From JAWXBM01 sp034440115 (GTDB taxonomy: Bacteria > Pseudomonadota > Gammaproteobacteria > Xanthomonadales > SZUA-36), in contig JAWXBM010000072.1 of NCBI GenBank assembly GCA_034440115.1, positions 1 to 11,489 of the forward strand: DNA of 11,489 nt. The letters run 5' to 3'. Each line of letters opens with the position of its first letter. Within the stretch, counting starts at the first letter, position 1. The notes beneath the pieces are model-generated. The model was not told the DNA's origin. It did no database searches and saw only the letters and a program-made list of their open reading frames with translations. A program made the translations under genes and the position numbers. Positions 1 to 6,971 of the stretch are shown piece after piece.

Positions 1-120
1 GGTATCCAGCTCGGAAAGCTCGTGTGGATCCCGGCTCGGGGGCCGGGATGACGGAGAGAACACGTCTGCCGGGCTTGACCGTTGTAACCGTCATGCCGGA
101 CTTGATCCGGCATCCAGCTC
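1..120. repeat. Cluster of short palindromic intergenic repeats
   Basis: Two clear hairpins are visible. One has arms ATCCCGGC (28-35) and GCCGGGAT (42-49) with a 6-nt loop. The other has arms ATGCCGGA (93-100) and TCCGGCAT (106-113) with a 5-nt loop. Positions 63-82 look like a degenerate half-copy of the second unit, and TATCCAGCTC near the left edge repeats CATCCAGCTC at 111-120, so another copy may begin outside the window. The pattern of a GTCATGCCGG / CCGGCATCCAG palindrome resembles dispersed short repeats common in proteobacterial intergenic regions (recognised from memory, not searched). The second hairpin overlaps the moaC stop codon. No T-run follows on the moaC strand, so a rho-independent terminator is not supported. 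Confidence 0.75.
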
Positions 121-618
121 CTTAACCCACTTGTCGATTTCAGTTGGCAGGCCCTGAGGATTTTCCCACACCCCGCTTTTGCCACCGGATTTATACAGTA
201 ATCGCACATCGGTAATTTCCAAAGCGGGCTCGACGGGCTTGATCAAATCCCAAACGGTTAACAGTGCAACCTGCACACCGGTCAGTGCTTCCATCTCCAC
301 GCCGGTTTTTGCCGCGATCTCTGCCATGCAATAGATATCGATGGCCTGTTGTTCTGGCCGCAGGATGGAGCGCAGCATTACCCGGTTCAGAGCAATGGGA
401 TGACACAGCGGTAATAAGGCAGGGGTCAGCTTGGCCGCCTGAATTCCGACCACTTCGGCCATGGCGCGCGGATCACCCTTGGGCAATGTTCCGGCCTGCA
501 GCATTTTCATGGCCTTGGCGCCGATGATGATTCGACCGCCAGCAATAGCCATGCGCTTGGTCACGGCCTTGGCTGAAATATCGGCCATGGACCAACTTTG
601 TTTCACTTCTTCGCTCAT
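91..618 (-). CDS. moaC: Cyclic pyranopterin monophosphate synthase MoaC
   Basis: MoaC converts the cyclised GTP intermediate made by MoaA into cyclic pyranopterin monophosphate, an early cytoplasmic step of molybdenum cofactor synthesis. The 175-residue product shows the family signature: DISAKAVTKR near residue 13, KGD at 47-49, LCHP with His73, TGVEMEAL with Glu108 and Glu110, the Asp124/Lys127 pair, and the C-terminal KSGGKSG at 143-149. These match the conserved active-site residues of MoaC. The protein has a tail of about 25 residues after KSGGKSG; its last nine (ELDAGSSPA) and the stop are encoded by a palindromic repeat. The N-terminus is shorter than usual before the VDVS-like motif, and the Shine-Dalgarno match (AGGGA, 13 nt upstream) is weak, so the start is less certain than the gene. 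It lies downstream of puuD on the same strand and fits as cofactor supply for XdhAB. Confidence 0.93.
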   Translation of the reverse strand: MSEEVKQSWSMADISAKAVTKRMAIAGGRIIIGAKAMKMLQAGTLPKGDPRAMAEVVGIQAAKLTPALLPLCHPIALNRVMLRSILRPEQQAIDIYCMAEIAAKTGVEMEALTGVQVALLTVWDLIKPVEPALEITDVRLLYKSGGKSGVWENPQGLPTEIDKWVKELDAGSSPA

Positions 619-651
619 GATTTCTGGTTCATCCCTGTGGCTTAAAATGAG

Positions 652-742
652 GGGGTGAGAGTAAAGGGACAGAGTAAACCACTTACCATGCCTGTCGTGT
701 CAGTCAACGAAAAATCTTACTCTGTCCCTTTACTCTGACCCC
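652..742. repeat. 91-bp long-stem inverted repeat (MITE- or REP-like element)
   Basis: The left arm 652-677 and right arm 717-742 are 26-nt inverted copies with one mismatch, separated by a 39-nt spacer. Each arm contains GGGGT(C/G)AGAGTAAAGGGAC on one strand and has an internal repeat of the AGAGTAA type. Such GGGGTCAGAGTAAA sequences are, from memory, common around REP-associated tyrosine transposases and small mobile elements; no transposase is present here. The right arm carries the stop codon of puuD (TAA at 730-732), and the element fills most of the puuD-moaC gap. As RNA it would form a strong stem that could limit read-through into moaC or protect the upstream mRNA; that role is inferred. 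Confidence 0.8.
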
Positions 743-1977
743 AGAGCTCCGGCGTACCAGCGCGCAATCAACTCGCGCTGCTCGGGTGTCATACCGTGCA
801 TATTTCCCAACGGCATGGTGCGCGTGACCACTACCGTCTGGTGGATGCGTTGCGCCTGGCTTTCAATCTGTTCGGCAGTTTCCAGAACCACTCCCAGCGG
901 GGGTGCGTAGAAGCCGGTAAAGCTGGGCTTTTCGGCGTGACAGTTGACACAATGCTGTTCAATCAACGGTTGTATGTCGGCCAGCTTCGGTACTGCGCCA
1001 GCGGATTCCGATACAAGCTGCCCGGCAGCTGTTGGTGTGGTTGATGCTTTGTTTGATGAACCAGTTTCTTGCCGCGGCAAAGTCGACACGATCAAACCGA
1101 GCAGCAACAGCAGCGACAGCGGCAGCACCCAACGATTATGTTCTGGAAAGTGCCGGATATTGAACCAGTGCCTAATGCCTACCAACGCCAGCGACAAAAC
1201 CGCCAGCAGCAACCAGCCCCACTCGCTGCCATAGCTGAAGGGATAATGGCTGCTGATCATGATAAACAGCACCGGCAAAGTCAGGTAATTGTTTTGCCGC
1301 GAGCGTTGCAGGGCATTCTTGCCTTTGCTGCCATCCGGTGTTCGGCCTGCGCTGAGCGAGGCAACCATGTCTTTTTGCGCCGGAATGATGACGAAAAACA
1401 CATTCGCAACCATGATGGTGCCAATGGCAGCGCCGACATGCATATAGCTGGCGCGACCGGTGAAATAATCGCCCAACCACCAGGCCAAAAACGTAAACCA
1501 TACAAAGATCAGCAGGCCTGCTACCAGGCCCTCGTTACCCAATGGCGATCGACAAAGTCCGTCATACAACAACCAGGAAATCACTAAAACGGAAAAGCTC
1601 AGGCTGATGGCCAATGGTTGGGAAAGGCTGCTGTCCGGGTTGATCAGAAACAGCGGCGCGTTCCACCAGTACACCACCATCAACAGGCAGAAGCCGGTCA
1701 GGAAGGTGGCATAGGCTTCATATTTGAACCAGTGCAGTGTGCCTGGCATTTGCGCCGGTGCCAGGCGGAACTTCTGCAAATAATAAAATCCGCCACCATG
1801 CACGGCCCACAGGTCACCGGCCAGCGGGTCATCGTTCTTGAAGCGTCGTTCCAGCAGGTTTTCCAGCCAGTTGAAGTAGAACGACGCGCCTATCCAGGCA
1901 ACGCCGGTGACGAAGTGTGCCCAGCGCAGCAGCAAGCTCAACCAGTCGGATAACATGGCTTGCGGCCATGCGTCCAT
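730..1977 (-). CDS. puuD: Membrane urate hydroxylase PuuD with cytochrome c domain
   Basis: PuuD oxidises urate to 5-hydroxyisourate in the inner membrane and passes electrons to its own cytochrome c domain, unlike the soluble uricase that makes hydrogen peroxide. The 415-residue product begins with the PuuD-type N-terminus (RWAHFVTGVAWIGASFYFNW, about 18-37) and has about eight hydrophobic segments, near 12-35, 90-105, 122-142, 152-170, 182-200, 232-247, 254-271 and 284-300. A Ser/Thr/Ala-rich linker (about 303-330) leads to a c-type cytochrome domain with haem motif CVNCH at 343-347 and a likely axial Met in RTMPLGN near 388. The ATG at 1975-1977 shares its A with the TGA of the upstream adenine deaminase, implying translational coupling; a TTG one codon earlier is less likely. 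The last residues (GSE) and stop lie in the 652-742 inverted repeat, but the cytochrome domain looks complete. Confidence 0.95.
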   Translation of the reverse strand: MDAWPQAMLSDWLSLLLRWAHFVTGVAWIGASFYFNWLENLLERRFKNDDPLAGDLWAVHGGGFYYLQKFRLAPAQMPGTLHWFKYEAYATFLTGFCLLMVVYWWNAPLFLINPDSSLSQPLAISLSFSVLVISWLLYDGLCRSPLGNEGLVAGLLIFVWFTFLAWWLGDYFTGRASYMHVGAAIGTIMVANVFFVIIPAQKDMVASLSAGRTPDGSKGKNALQRSRQNNYLTLPVLFIMISSHYPFSYGSEWGWLLLAVLSLALVGIRHWFNIRHFPEHNRWVLPLSLLLLLGLIVSTLPRQETGSSNKASTTPTAAGQLVSESAGAVPKLADIQPLIEQHCVNCHAEKPSFTGFYAPPLGVVLETAEQIESQAQRIHQTVVVTRTMPLGNMHGMTPEQRELIARWYAGALGSE

Positions 1978-2987
1978 CAAGCAGCAGCGATGCGGTCTAC
2001 CGCTTGCAGGTGGCGCTCAATATCGGCTTGATCGAGGAAGGATGCCTCAAAGCTGTTGCGCACCAATTCGATGATTTCATCGCGTGACAGGCCGACCGCA
2101 GCCACCAGCAAATTGAAGTTGTCGTTCATATAGCCGCCAAAATAAGCCGGGTCATCCGAATTGATGGTGGCTTTCAAGCCCATGCCCAGCATGTCGCGGA
2201 TGGGGTGATCGCGCATATCCTTGACCACTGCCAAGCGCTGATTGGAGAGCGGGCATACCGTGAGCGGAATCTGCTTGCGCGCCAGCGTCGCGACCAGGTC
2301 GTCGTCTTCCAGCGAGCGATTGCCGTGATCGATGCGATCCACTTTCAATTCATCCAGCGCTTCCCACACATACTCCGGCGGCCCTTCCTCGCCGGCATGC
2401 GCCACGCGTTTCAAACCGAGTTCGCCGGCCCGGTCAAACACCCGCTGGAACTTACGTGGCGGATGACCTTTTTCTGAAGAATCCAGCCCCACGCCGGTGA
2501 TGCGATCGAGAAACGGCGCGGCTTCTTCCAAAGTGGCCAGTGCGCTGGCTTCATCCAGATGGCGCAGAAAACACATGATGATGCGACTGCTGATGCCCAG
2601 CTCCTTTTCGCCCTTGTGCAACGCGCTCCAGATGCCTTCGAAAGCCGTTGCGAACAAAACGCCGCGGCCAGTATGGCCCTGCGGATCGAAGAAGATCTCC
2701 GTATGCACAACGTTATCGGCCTGGCAGCGCAGCAGATAGGCCCAGGTCAGATCAAAGAAATCCTGCTCGGTGAGCAGTACCGACATACCCTTGTAGTACA
2801 GATCGAGGAAATCCTGCAGGCATTTGAACCGGTAGGCGGCTCGCACGGCTTCAACATCGGCATAGGGCAGCTTCACCCCGTTGCGTTGCGCCAGGGCGAA
2901 CATCATCTCCGGCTCCAGGCTGCCTTCGATGTGCATATGCAATTCGGCCTTGGGCAGGTCGGTGATCAGTTGTTTGCGTCGGTCCAT
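1977..2987 (-). CDS. add: Adenine deaminase (adenosine deaminase superfamily)
   Basis: This enzyme removes the amino group of adenine to give hypoxanthine, feeding xanthine dehydrogenase. The 336-residue product has the metal-dependent deaminase layout: zinc ligands in HMHIEGSLEP (His17, His19), HAGEEG with His197 and catalytic Glu200, DHG (His221) and NSDDP (Asp278, Asp279). The stretches HAGEEGPPEYVWEALD, GLDSSEKGHPP and FLDLYYKG match the adenine deaminase branch, such as Pseudomonas PA0148 as I recall it, better than classical adenosine deaminase. Many databases would still call it adenosine deaminase, hence the symbol. The start at 2987 is chosen because AAGGAA lies 6 nt upstream and the deaminase fold begins at once; a longer reading to 3215 would run through the end of xdhC. 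It lies 29 bp after xdhC and its stop overlaps the puuD start. Confidence 0.93.
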   Translation of the reverse strand: MDRRKQLITDLPKAELHMHIEGSLEPEMMFALAQRNGVKLPYADVEAVRAAYRFKCLQDFLDLYYKGMSVLLTEQDFFDLTWAYLLRCQADNVVHTEIFFDPQGHTGRGVLFATAFEGIWSALHKGEKELGISSRIIMCFLRHLDEASALATLEEAAPFLDRITGVGLDSSEKGHPPRKFQRVFDRAGELGLKRVAHAGEEGPPEYVWEALDELKVDRIDHGNRSLEDDDLVATLARKQIPLTVCPLSNQRLAVVKDMRDHPIRDMLGMGLKATINSDDPAYFGGYMNDNFNLLVAAVGLSRDEIIELVRNSFEASFLDQADIERHLQAVDRIAAA

Positions 2988-2993
2988 GCAGAG

Positions 2994-2999
2994 TTCCTT
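2994..2999 (-). promoter_or_regulatory. Ribosome binding site of adenine deaminase
   Basis: AAGGAA on the minus strand lies 6 nt before the ATG at 2985-2987. It decides this start over upstream in-frame candidates near 3017 and 3215, which fall at or inside the end of xdhC. Confidence 0.75.
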
Positions 3000-3016
3000 T
3001 TGAACTGGTTCCATCA

Positions 3017-4075
3017 TTAACGGGGTGTCATCATAAGCTGCGCTATGAGACTGAGCGCAATGGTAGCAGGCTGCTTTCCATGGATACCAGCCAATCCGAT
3101 AGGGCAAACCAGGCGCTGCAGTTGCAACTCGTTGATGCCTCTTTGCTTCAGGCGGTGCACGAAGCGTTTGCGCTTGGTGTCGGAGCCAATCAAACCCAGC
3201 CAGGCAAAATCCCAATCTGCATCATCGCGCTGCAGAATGGCATGGCAAATCTCTTCGTCCAGTTGGTGGCTGTGGGTCATCACCACGAAAACGCTGTCGG
3301 TCCTGGCTTGCGCCACCACTGCCAGGGGGTCGGCTGCGCTCTGCAAGCAATGATCTGCAGCATCAACCGGGAAAATATCCGGCCGTTGATCAATCCAGGT
3401 CAAACGAAACGGTAGCCCCCGCACACGTTGCGCGACTTCCTGCCCCACATGTCCGGCACCAAATAACAGCAATTCCTGCCTGCGATCATGCATCAGCTCC
3501 AACCACCAGTGGCCCCCATCATCTTCGTCTTCAACTTCTTGTTGCACAGTAGCATTCAGACTCGCCGTTCCGGCTGCAGAAAGGGCTTGTTGCAGCGGTT
3601 CCTGTGCCGTCTGCCAAACTGTATCGGGCAAATCAGCGGGCTGTTCGGAATCAGCGGTTATGGCGTAATGCATGGGTAGTTTCGCAGCCACGGAAGCAAC
3701 CAGGATTGCAGGGATGTTCGCAGCCTGTGCTGTGACGAGTTCGTTCAGCCAAACGGTTTCTCGCGCCGGCAAGCGCTCGAAATGCAGGTTTACCGCGCCA
3801 CCACAGCACTGATTCAAGGCGGGGCCAAGGCCAAATGGCAGTTGCAGTTGCAGCGCAGTGTCGCCCTCTTGTAGCAACTCACGCGCCTTGGCAATCGCGG
3901 TAAATTCCAGATTCCCACCACCAATACTGCCTTTGATGGCATTAGCGCTAACGATCATGCGGCAACCCGATTCACGCGGCGCCGAACCCATGATCTGACT
4001 CAGCGTCACCAACACGCACGGCTGCTGTGCCAACAAGCCTTGGAGTTCGATCATCCAGTGGTGGTTGCCGCTCAA
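3017..4075 (-). CDS. xdhC: Xanthine dehydrogenase accessory protein XdhC
   Basis: XdhC binds molybdenum cofactor, helps its sulfuration and delivers it to the XdhB subunit; it is not part of the mature enzyme. The 352-residue product has the N-terminal XdhC/CoxI domain (VLVTLSQIMGSAPRESG at about 21-37, GSIGGGNLEF at 49-58, and QCCGG at 89-93, whose cysteine matches the Moco-binding Cys in studied XdhC). A C-terminal Rossmann domain carries LLFGAGHVGQ (203-212), MTHSHQLDEE (266-275), LGLIGSDTKRKRF (293-305) and CPIGLAGIHGKQP (324-336). The start is a TTG at 4073-4075, preferred because it keeps the family's N-terminal Trp just ahead of the first helix; an ATG at 4052-4054 would shorten it by seven residues. 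No strong Shine-Dalgarno is seen for either. An acidic stretch (EVEDEDDGG, about 180-188) lies between the domains. Confidence 0.94.
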   Translation of the reverse strand: MSGNHHWMIELQGLLAQQPCVLVTLSQIMGSAPRESGCRMIVSANAIKGSIGGGNLEFTAIAKARELLQEGDTALQLQLPFGLGPALNQCCGGAVNLHFERLPARETVWLNELVTAQAANIPAILVASVAAKLPMHYAITADSEQPADLPDTVWQTAQEPLQQALSAAGTASLNATVQQEVEDEDDGGHWWLELMHDRRQELLLFGAGHVGQEVAQRVRGLPFRLTWIDQRPDIFPVDAADHCLQSAADPLAVVAQARTDSVFVVMTHSHQLDEEICHAILQRDDADWDFAWLGLIGSDTKRKRFVHRLKQRGINELQLQRLVCPIGLAGIHGKQPATIALSLIAQLMMTPR

Positions 4076-4179
4076 GAATATAGACCCGGTTTGCCCCGCT
4101 ACTCGGGATTGCCGGTCATCCTACGGTGGGTGCGGGATGCAAGTCCAGACTCATACAAGTCCAGACTAAGTCCAATGAA
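4076..4179. other. Intergenic gap with short direct repeat and possible decayed palindrome
   Basis: This is the only sizeable gap within the minus-strand gene set, between the VOC gene and xdhC. CAAGTCCAGACT occurs at 4140-4151 and again at 4156-4167 (period 16), with a partial third copy AAGTCCA at 4168-4174. CATCC (4117-4121) and GGATG (4135-4139) form a weak palindrome whose sequence recalls the 1-120 repeats, so a decayed copy is possible. I see no convincing terminator or promoter, so whether xdhC is on the same transcript as xdhAB cannot be decided from the sequence. Confidence 0.5.
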
Positions 4180-4620
4180 TTACCAAACGCCAGTATTCTC
4201 CATCGAAGCCCAGGGCTCCTGCGGCGGCAGCGCTTCACCTTTTTGCAATAATTCGATAGAAATATTATCCGGCGAACGCACGAAAGCCATGTGCCCGTCT
4301 CGTGGCGGTCGATTGATGGTCACGCCGCCATCCATCAAGCGTTGACAGGTAGCATAGATATCATCGACTCTGAAGGCCAGGTGTCCAAAATTCCGGCCGC
4401 CCTCATAACCGGATTCATCCCAATTCCAGGTCAACTCGATGGCTGGCGACTGGCCTTGTTTGAAACGCTCCGCGTCTTCGGGCGCCGTCAAAAAAACCAG
4501 TGTGTATTTTCCTTGCGGTACCGGATAGCGCTTGACTTCCACCAAACCCAGCTTGTTGCAAAAGAAATCCAGTGATTCATCCAGGTCACTGACCCGGATC
4601 ATGGTATGTAGATATTTCAT
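4180..4620 (-). CDS. Glyoxalase I-like VOC metalloprotein
   Basis: The 146-residue protein resembles lactoylglutathione lyase (GloA), which isomerises the hemithioacetal of methylglyoxal and glutathione. It shows the double beta-alpha-beta-beta-beta VOC pattern. All four expected metal ligands are present: His5 in LHTM, Glu62 in IELTWNW, His80 in FGHLAF and Glu123 in SIELLQ. Arg9 and Asn66 match GloA residues linked to glutathione binding. A genuine glyoxalase I is therefore plausible, but its place in a purine operon means a different small-molecule substrate is possible. Its ATG overlaps the xdhB stop as ATGA, and AAGGAG lies 5 nt upstream inside xdhB, so it is translated with xdhB. The tail after about residue 128 is rich in Pro and Trp and longer than in a minimal GloA. 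Confidence 0.88.
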   Translation of the reverse strand: MKYLHTMIRVSDLDESLDFFCNKLGLVEVKRYPVPQGKYTLVFLTAPEDAERFKQGQSPAIELTWNWDESGYEGGRNFGHLAFRVDDIYATCQRLMDGGVTINRPPRDGHMAFVRSPDNISIELLQKGEALPPQEPWASMENTGVW

Positions 4621-6971
4621 CGTGTCTCCTTGCTCTGGTTGTGGGTCATTTCATCTTTATCATGAGTAGTCTGCAGGCACATCAGGATATGCTCGGGTGT
4701 GGCCGGGGCATTCAGGAAAGGTAGTATGCGCCCCGATTTTACCGCGGCAATCGCCTGGTTGATGGCACTGTGCACCGCGATGGCCAGCATCAGCGGTGGT
4801 TCACCCACCGCTTTGGAGCGGTGAATGGTGGGTTCACGGTTTTCGCCACGCTGCCAGATTTGCACATTAAATTCTTCCGGCACATCGCTACTGACTGGAA
4901 TCTTGTAGGTCGAGGGCGCATGGGTGCGCAAGCGGCCCTGTTCATCCCACCAGCATTCCTCGGTGGTCAGCCAACCCATGCCCTGTACAAAGCCGCCTTC
5001 GATCTGGCCAAGATCAACGGCCGGGTTCAGTGAGCGACCCACATCGTGCAGGATATCCACACGGCGCACGCGATTCTCGCCGGTCAACGTATCAATCTCT
5101 ACTTCGGCTACTGCGGCACCGTAAGCGAAATACAAAAACGGTCTGCCTTGTGCCTTATCGCGGTCATAATAGATCTTGGGCGTGCGATAGTATCCGGCGG
5201 CAGAAAGCGACACGCGCCCGAGGTAAGCAGCCATTACCGCAGCGGCAAATCGATGCAGCTGCTGGCCATCCCAGACACCTTCCTGAGTGAATTTCACGGT
5301 TGCCGCATCAGCGTTTTCGCCAGCCAGAAATTCGGCAATCCGGCGTTTGATCTTGTTGCAGGCATCGAGTGCTGCCATGGCATTCATGTCGGAACCGGAA
5401 GATGCCGCAGTGGCCGAAGTGTTAGGCACTTTGCCGGTATTGGTGGCGCTGATCTTTACCTGCGCCAATGGCACGCCAAAAGCATCAGCCACCACCTGCG
5501 CCACTTTGATAAACAGGCCCTGGCCCATCTCTGTGCCGCCATGATTGAGGTGGATACTGCCGTCCTTGTACACGTGCACTAAGGCGCCGGCCTGGTTCAA
5601 AAAACTGGTGGTAAAGGAGATGCCAAATTTGACGGGCGTCAGTGCAATACCGCGTTTGATAACCGGGCTATGCGCATTGAATGCGGCAATATCAGTCCGG
5701 CGTTTGGCATACTGGCTGCTGACTTCAAGTTCCGCGATGATTTCCGGCGCTACATTATCTTCAACGGTCATGTAATAAGGCGTGAGATTGCGACCCTCGT
5801 CGCCGTACAGATTCCGTTTGCGAATTTCCAGCGGATCTTTGCCCAAATGCGCCGCGATGGCATCCATCACCCGCTCTATACCCATCATGCCTTGTGGCCC
5901 GCCAAAACCGCGAAAAGCGGTGTTGGAAACCGTGTTGGTACGGCAGCGGTAGGAACGAATTCGGACGGCTGGAAAGTAGTAGGCATTGTCACTGTGGAAC
6001 ATGGCGCGATCGCTGATTGCTCCGGATAAGTCAGCGGAGAAACCACAACGTGCAGCCAGCTCAATGTCTATGCCCAGTATCTGGCCGGTATCATCAAAGC
6101 CCACATCGTAACGAATACGGAAATCATGCCGCTTGCCGGTACTGATCATGTCGTCATCACGATCCAGCCTGATCTTGGCCGGCCGGCCGGTTTGAACCGC
6201 CACCAGTGCCGTGATCACCGCCCATTGCGCTGCCTGGGTTTCCTTGCCGCCAAAGGCTCCGCCCATGCGACGCACTTCCACTGTGACAGCGTTGTCCGGC
6301 CTGCCCAGCGCAAGCGCAGCCAGGTGCTGCAACTCCGATGGGTGCTGGCTGGAAGAATAGATCAACACATCGCCGTCTTCCTGCGGGATGCTGAGCGATG
6401 CTTGACCTTCGAGGTAAAAATGATCCTGTGCTCCGGTGTGCAGCTCACCCTGCAAGCGATGGCTTGCGGATGCCAGCGCCTGCGCTGCGTCACCACGTTG
6501 CATTTCATATGGTGGCTCTACCCAGGACTGTTGCTCTATGGCGGTCTCAATACTGAGCACAGCAGGCAACTCTTCGATATCAATTTGTGCTAACTGCGCT
6601 GCACGCCGGGCAATGTCGCGGCTCTCAGCGGCTACCGCAAACAACACTTGACCCTGGAAGTGCACAAATTCGCTGGCGAGGGTTTCCTCGTCGGCCTGAT
6701 GCCTGGGGCTGATGTCGTTGTTGCCGGGAATATCGTCTGCCGTTATAACGGCAACCACGCCCGGGAAGGAGCGCACCTCAGCCAGGTCTATGCAGCGGAT
6801 GCGCCCATGCGACACTTTGCTGGTACCGAAGTAAACATGCAGCAAACCCACAGGCTCGGTGATATCGTCAACATAAACCGCCCGCCCGGTAACGTGCTTG
6901 ATGGCACTGTCATGCGCCACGGACTGCTGCACGACCGCCAATTGCTTACTTTGATTGGACGAGCGATCCAT
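4617..6971 (-). CDS. xdhB: Xanthine dehydrogenase, molybdopterin-binding subunit XdhB
   Basis: This large subunit holds the molybdenum centre that hydroxylates hypoxanthine to xanthine and xanthine to urate. The 784-residue length is close to Rhodobacter XdhB (about 777). Key sites are visible: GGAFGGKE at 237-244 with Glu244 (bovine Glu802 equivalent), NTAFRGFGGPQG at 350-361 with Arg354 (bovine Arg880), GGTEMGQGL at 478-486, and AVGEPPL at 721-727 with Glu724 (bovine catalytic Glu1261). The Glu and Arg substrate residues favour purine oxidation over an aldehyde oxidase. The ATG abuts the xdhA TAG with no gap, with GAGGA 9 nt upstream, and its TGA overlaps the VOC start. The last 15 or so residues are hydrophilic and carry the VOC ribosome binding site. 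Confidence 0.97.
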   Translation of the reverse strand: MDRSSNQSKQLAVVQQSVAHDSAIKHVTGRAVYVDDITEPVGLLHVYFGTSKVSHGRIRCIDLAEVRSFPGVVAVITADDIPGNNDISPRHQADEETLASEFVHFQGQVLFAVAAESRDIARRAAQLAQIDIEELPAVLSIETAIEQQSWVEPPYEMQRGDAAQALASASHRLQGELHTGAQDHFYLEGQASLSIPQEDGDVLIYSSSQHPSELQHLAALALGRPDNAVTVEVRRMGGAFGGKETQAAQWAVITALVAVQTGRPAKIRLDRDDDMISTGKRHDFRIRYDVGFDDTGQILGIDIELAARCGFSADLSGAISDRAMFHSDNAYYFPAVRIRSYRCRTNTVSNTAFRGFGGPQGMMGIERVMDAIAAHLGKDPLEIRKRNLYGDEGRNLTPYYMTVEDNVAPEIIAELEVSSQYAKRRTDIAAFNAHSPVIKRGIALTPVKFGISFTTSFLNQAGALVHVYKDGSIHLNHGGTEMGQGLFIKVAQVVADAFGVPLAQVKISATNTGKVPNTSATAASSGSDMNAMAALDACNKIKRRIAEFLAGENADAATVKFTQEGVWDGQQLHRFAAAVMAAYLGRVSLSAAGYYRTPKIYYDRDKAQGRPFLYFAYGAAVAEVEIDTLTGENRVRRVDILHDVGRSLNPAVDLGQIEGGFVQGMGWLTTEECWWDEQGRLRTHAPSTYKIPVSSDVPEEFNVQIWQRGENREPTIHRSKAVGEPPLMLAIAVHSAINQAIAAVKSGRILPFLNAPATPEHILMCLQTTHDKDEMTHNQSKETR
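4625..4631 (-). promoter_or_regulatory. Ribosome binding site of the VOC gene inside xdhB
   Basis: AAGGAGA on the minus strand lies just upstream of the ATGA overlap at 4617-4620 and within the last codons of xdhB. It is the best Shine-Dalgarno match I found in the window and suggests efficient initiation of the VOC protein. Confidence 0.8.

Noticed and set aside
93..113. Rho-independent terminator after moaC
   Set aside because: The hairpin is good but no T-run follows on the moaC strand, and the stem overlaps the stop codon; it fits a repeat better.
1..120. CRISPR-like array
   Set aside because: The units are palindromic, degenerate, in mixed orientation and lack regular spacers.
2988..3215. 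N-terminal extension of adenine deaminase
   Set aside because: It overlaps the end of xdhC in another frame, has no deaminase similarity, and a good ribosome binding site marks 2987.
5046..5582. Long plus-strand reading frame opposite xdhB
   Set aside because: It is antisense to a strongly conserved gene, has no recognisable domain and is best explained by GC-rich codon bias. The same holds for other frames opposite xdhA, xdhB and puuD.
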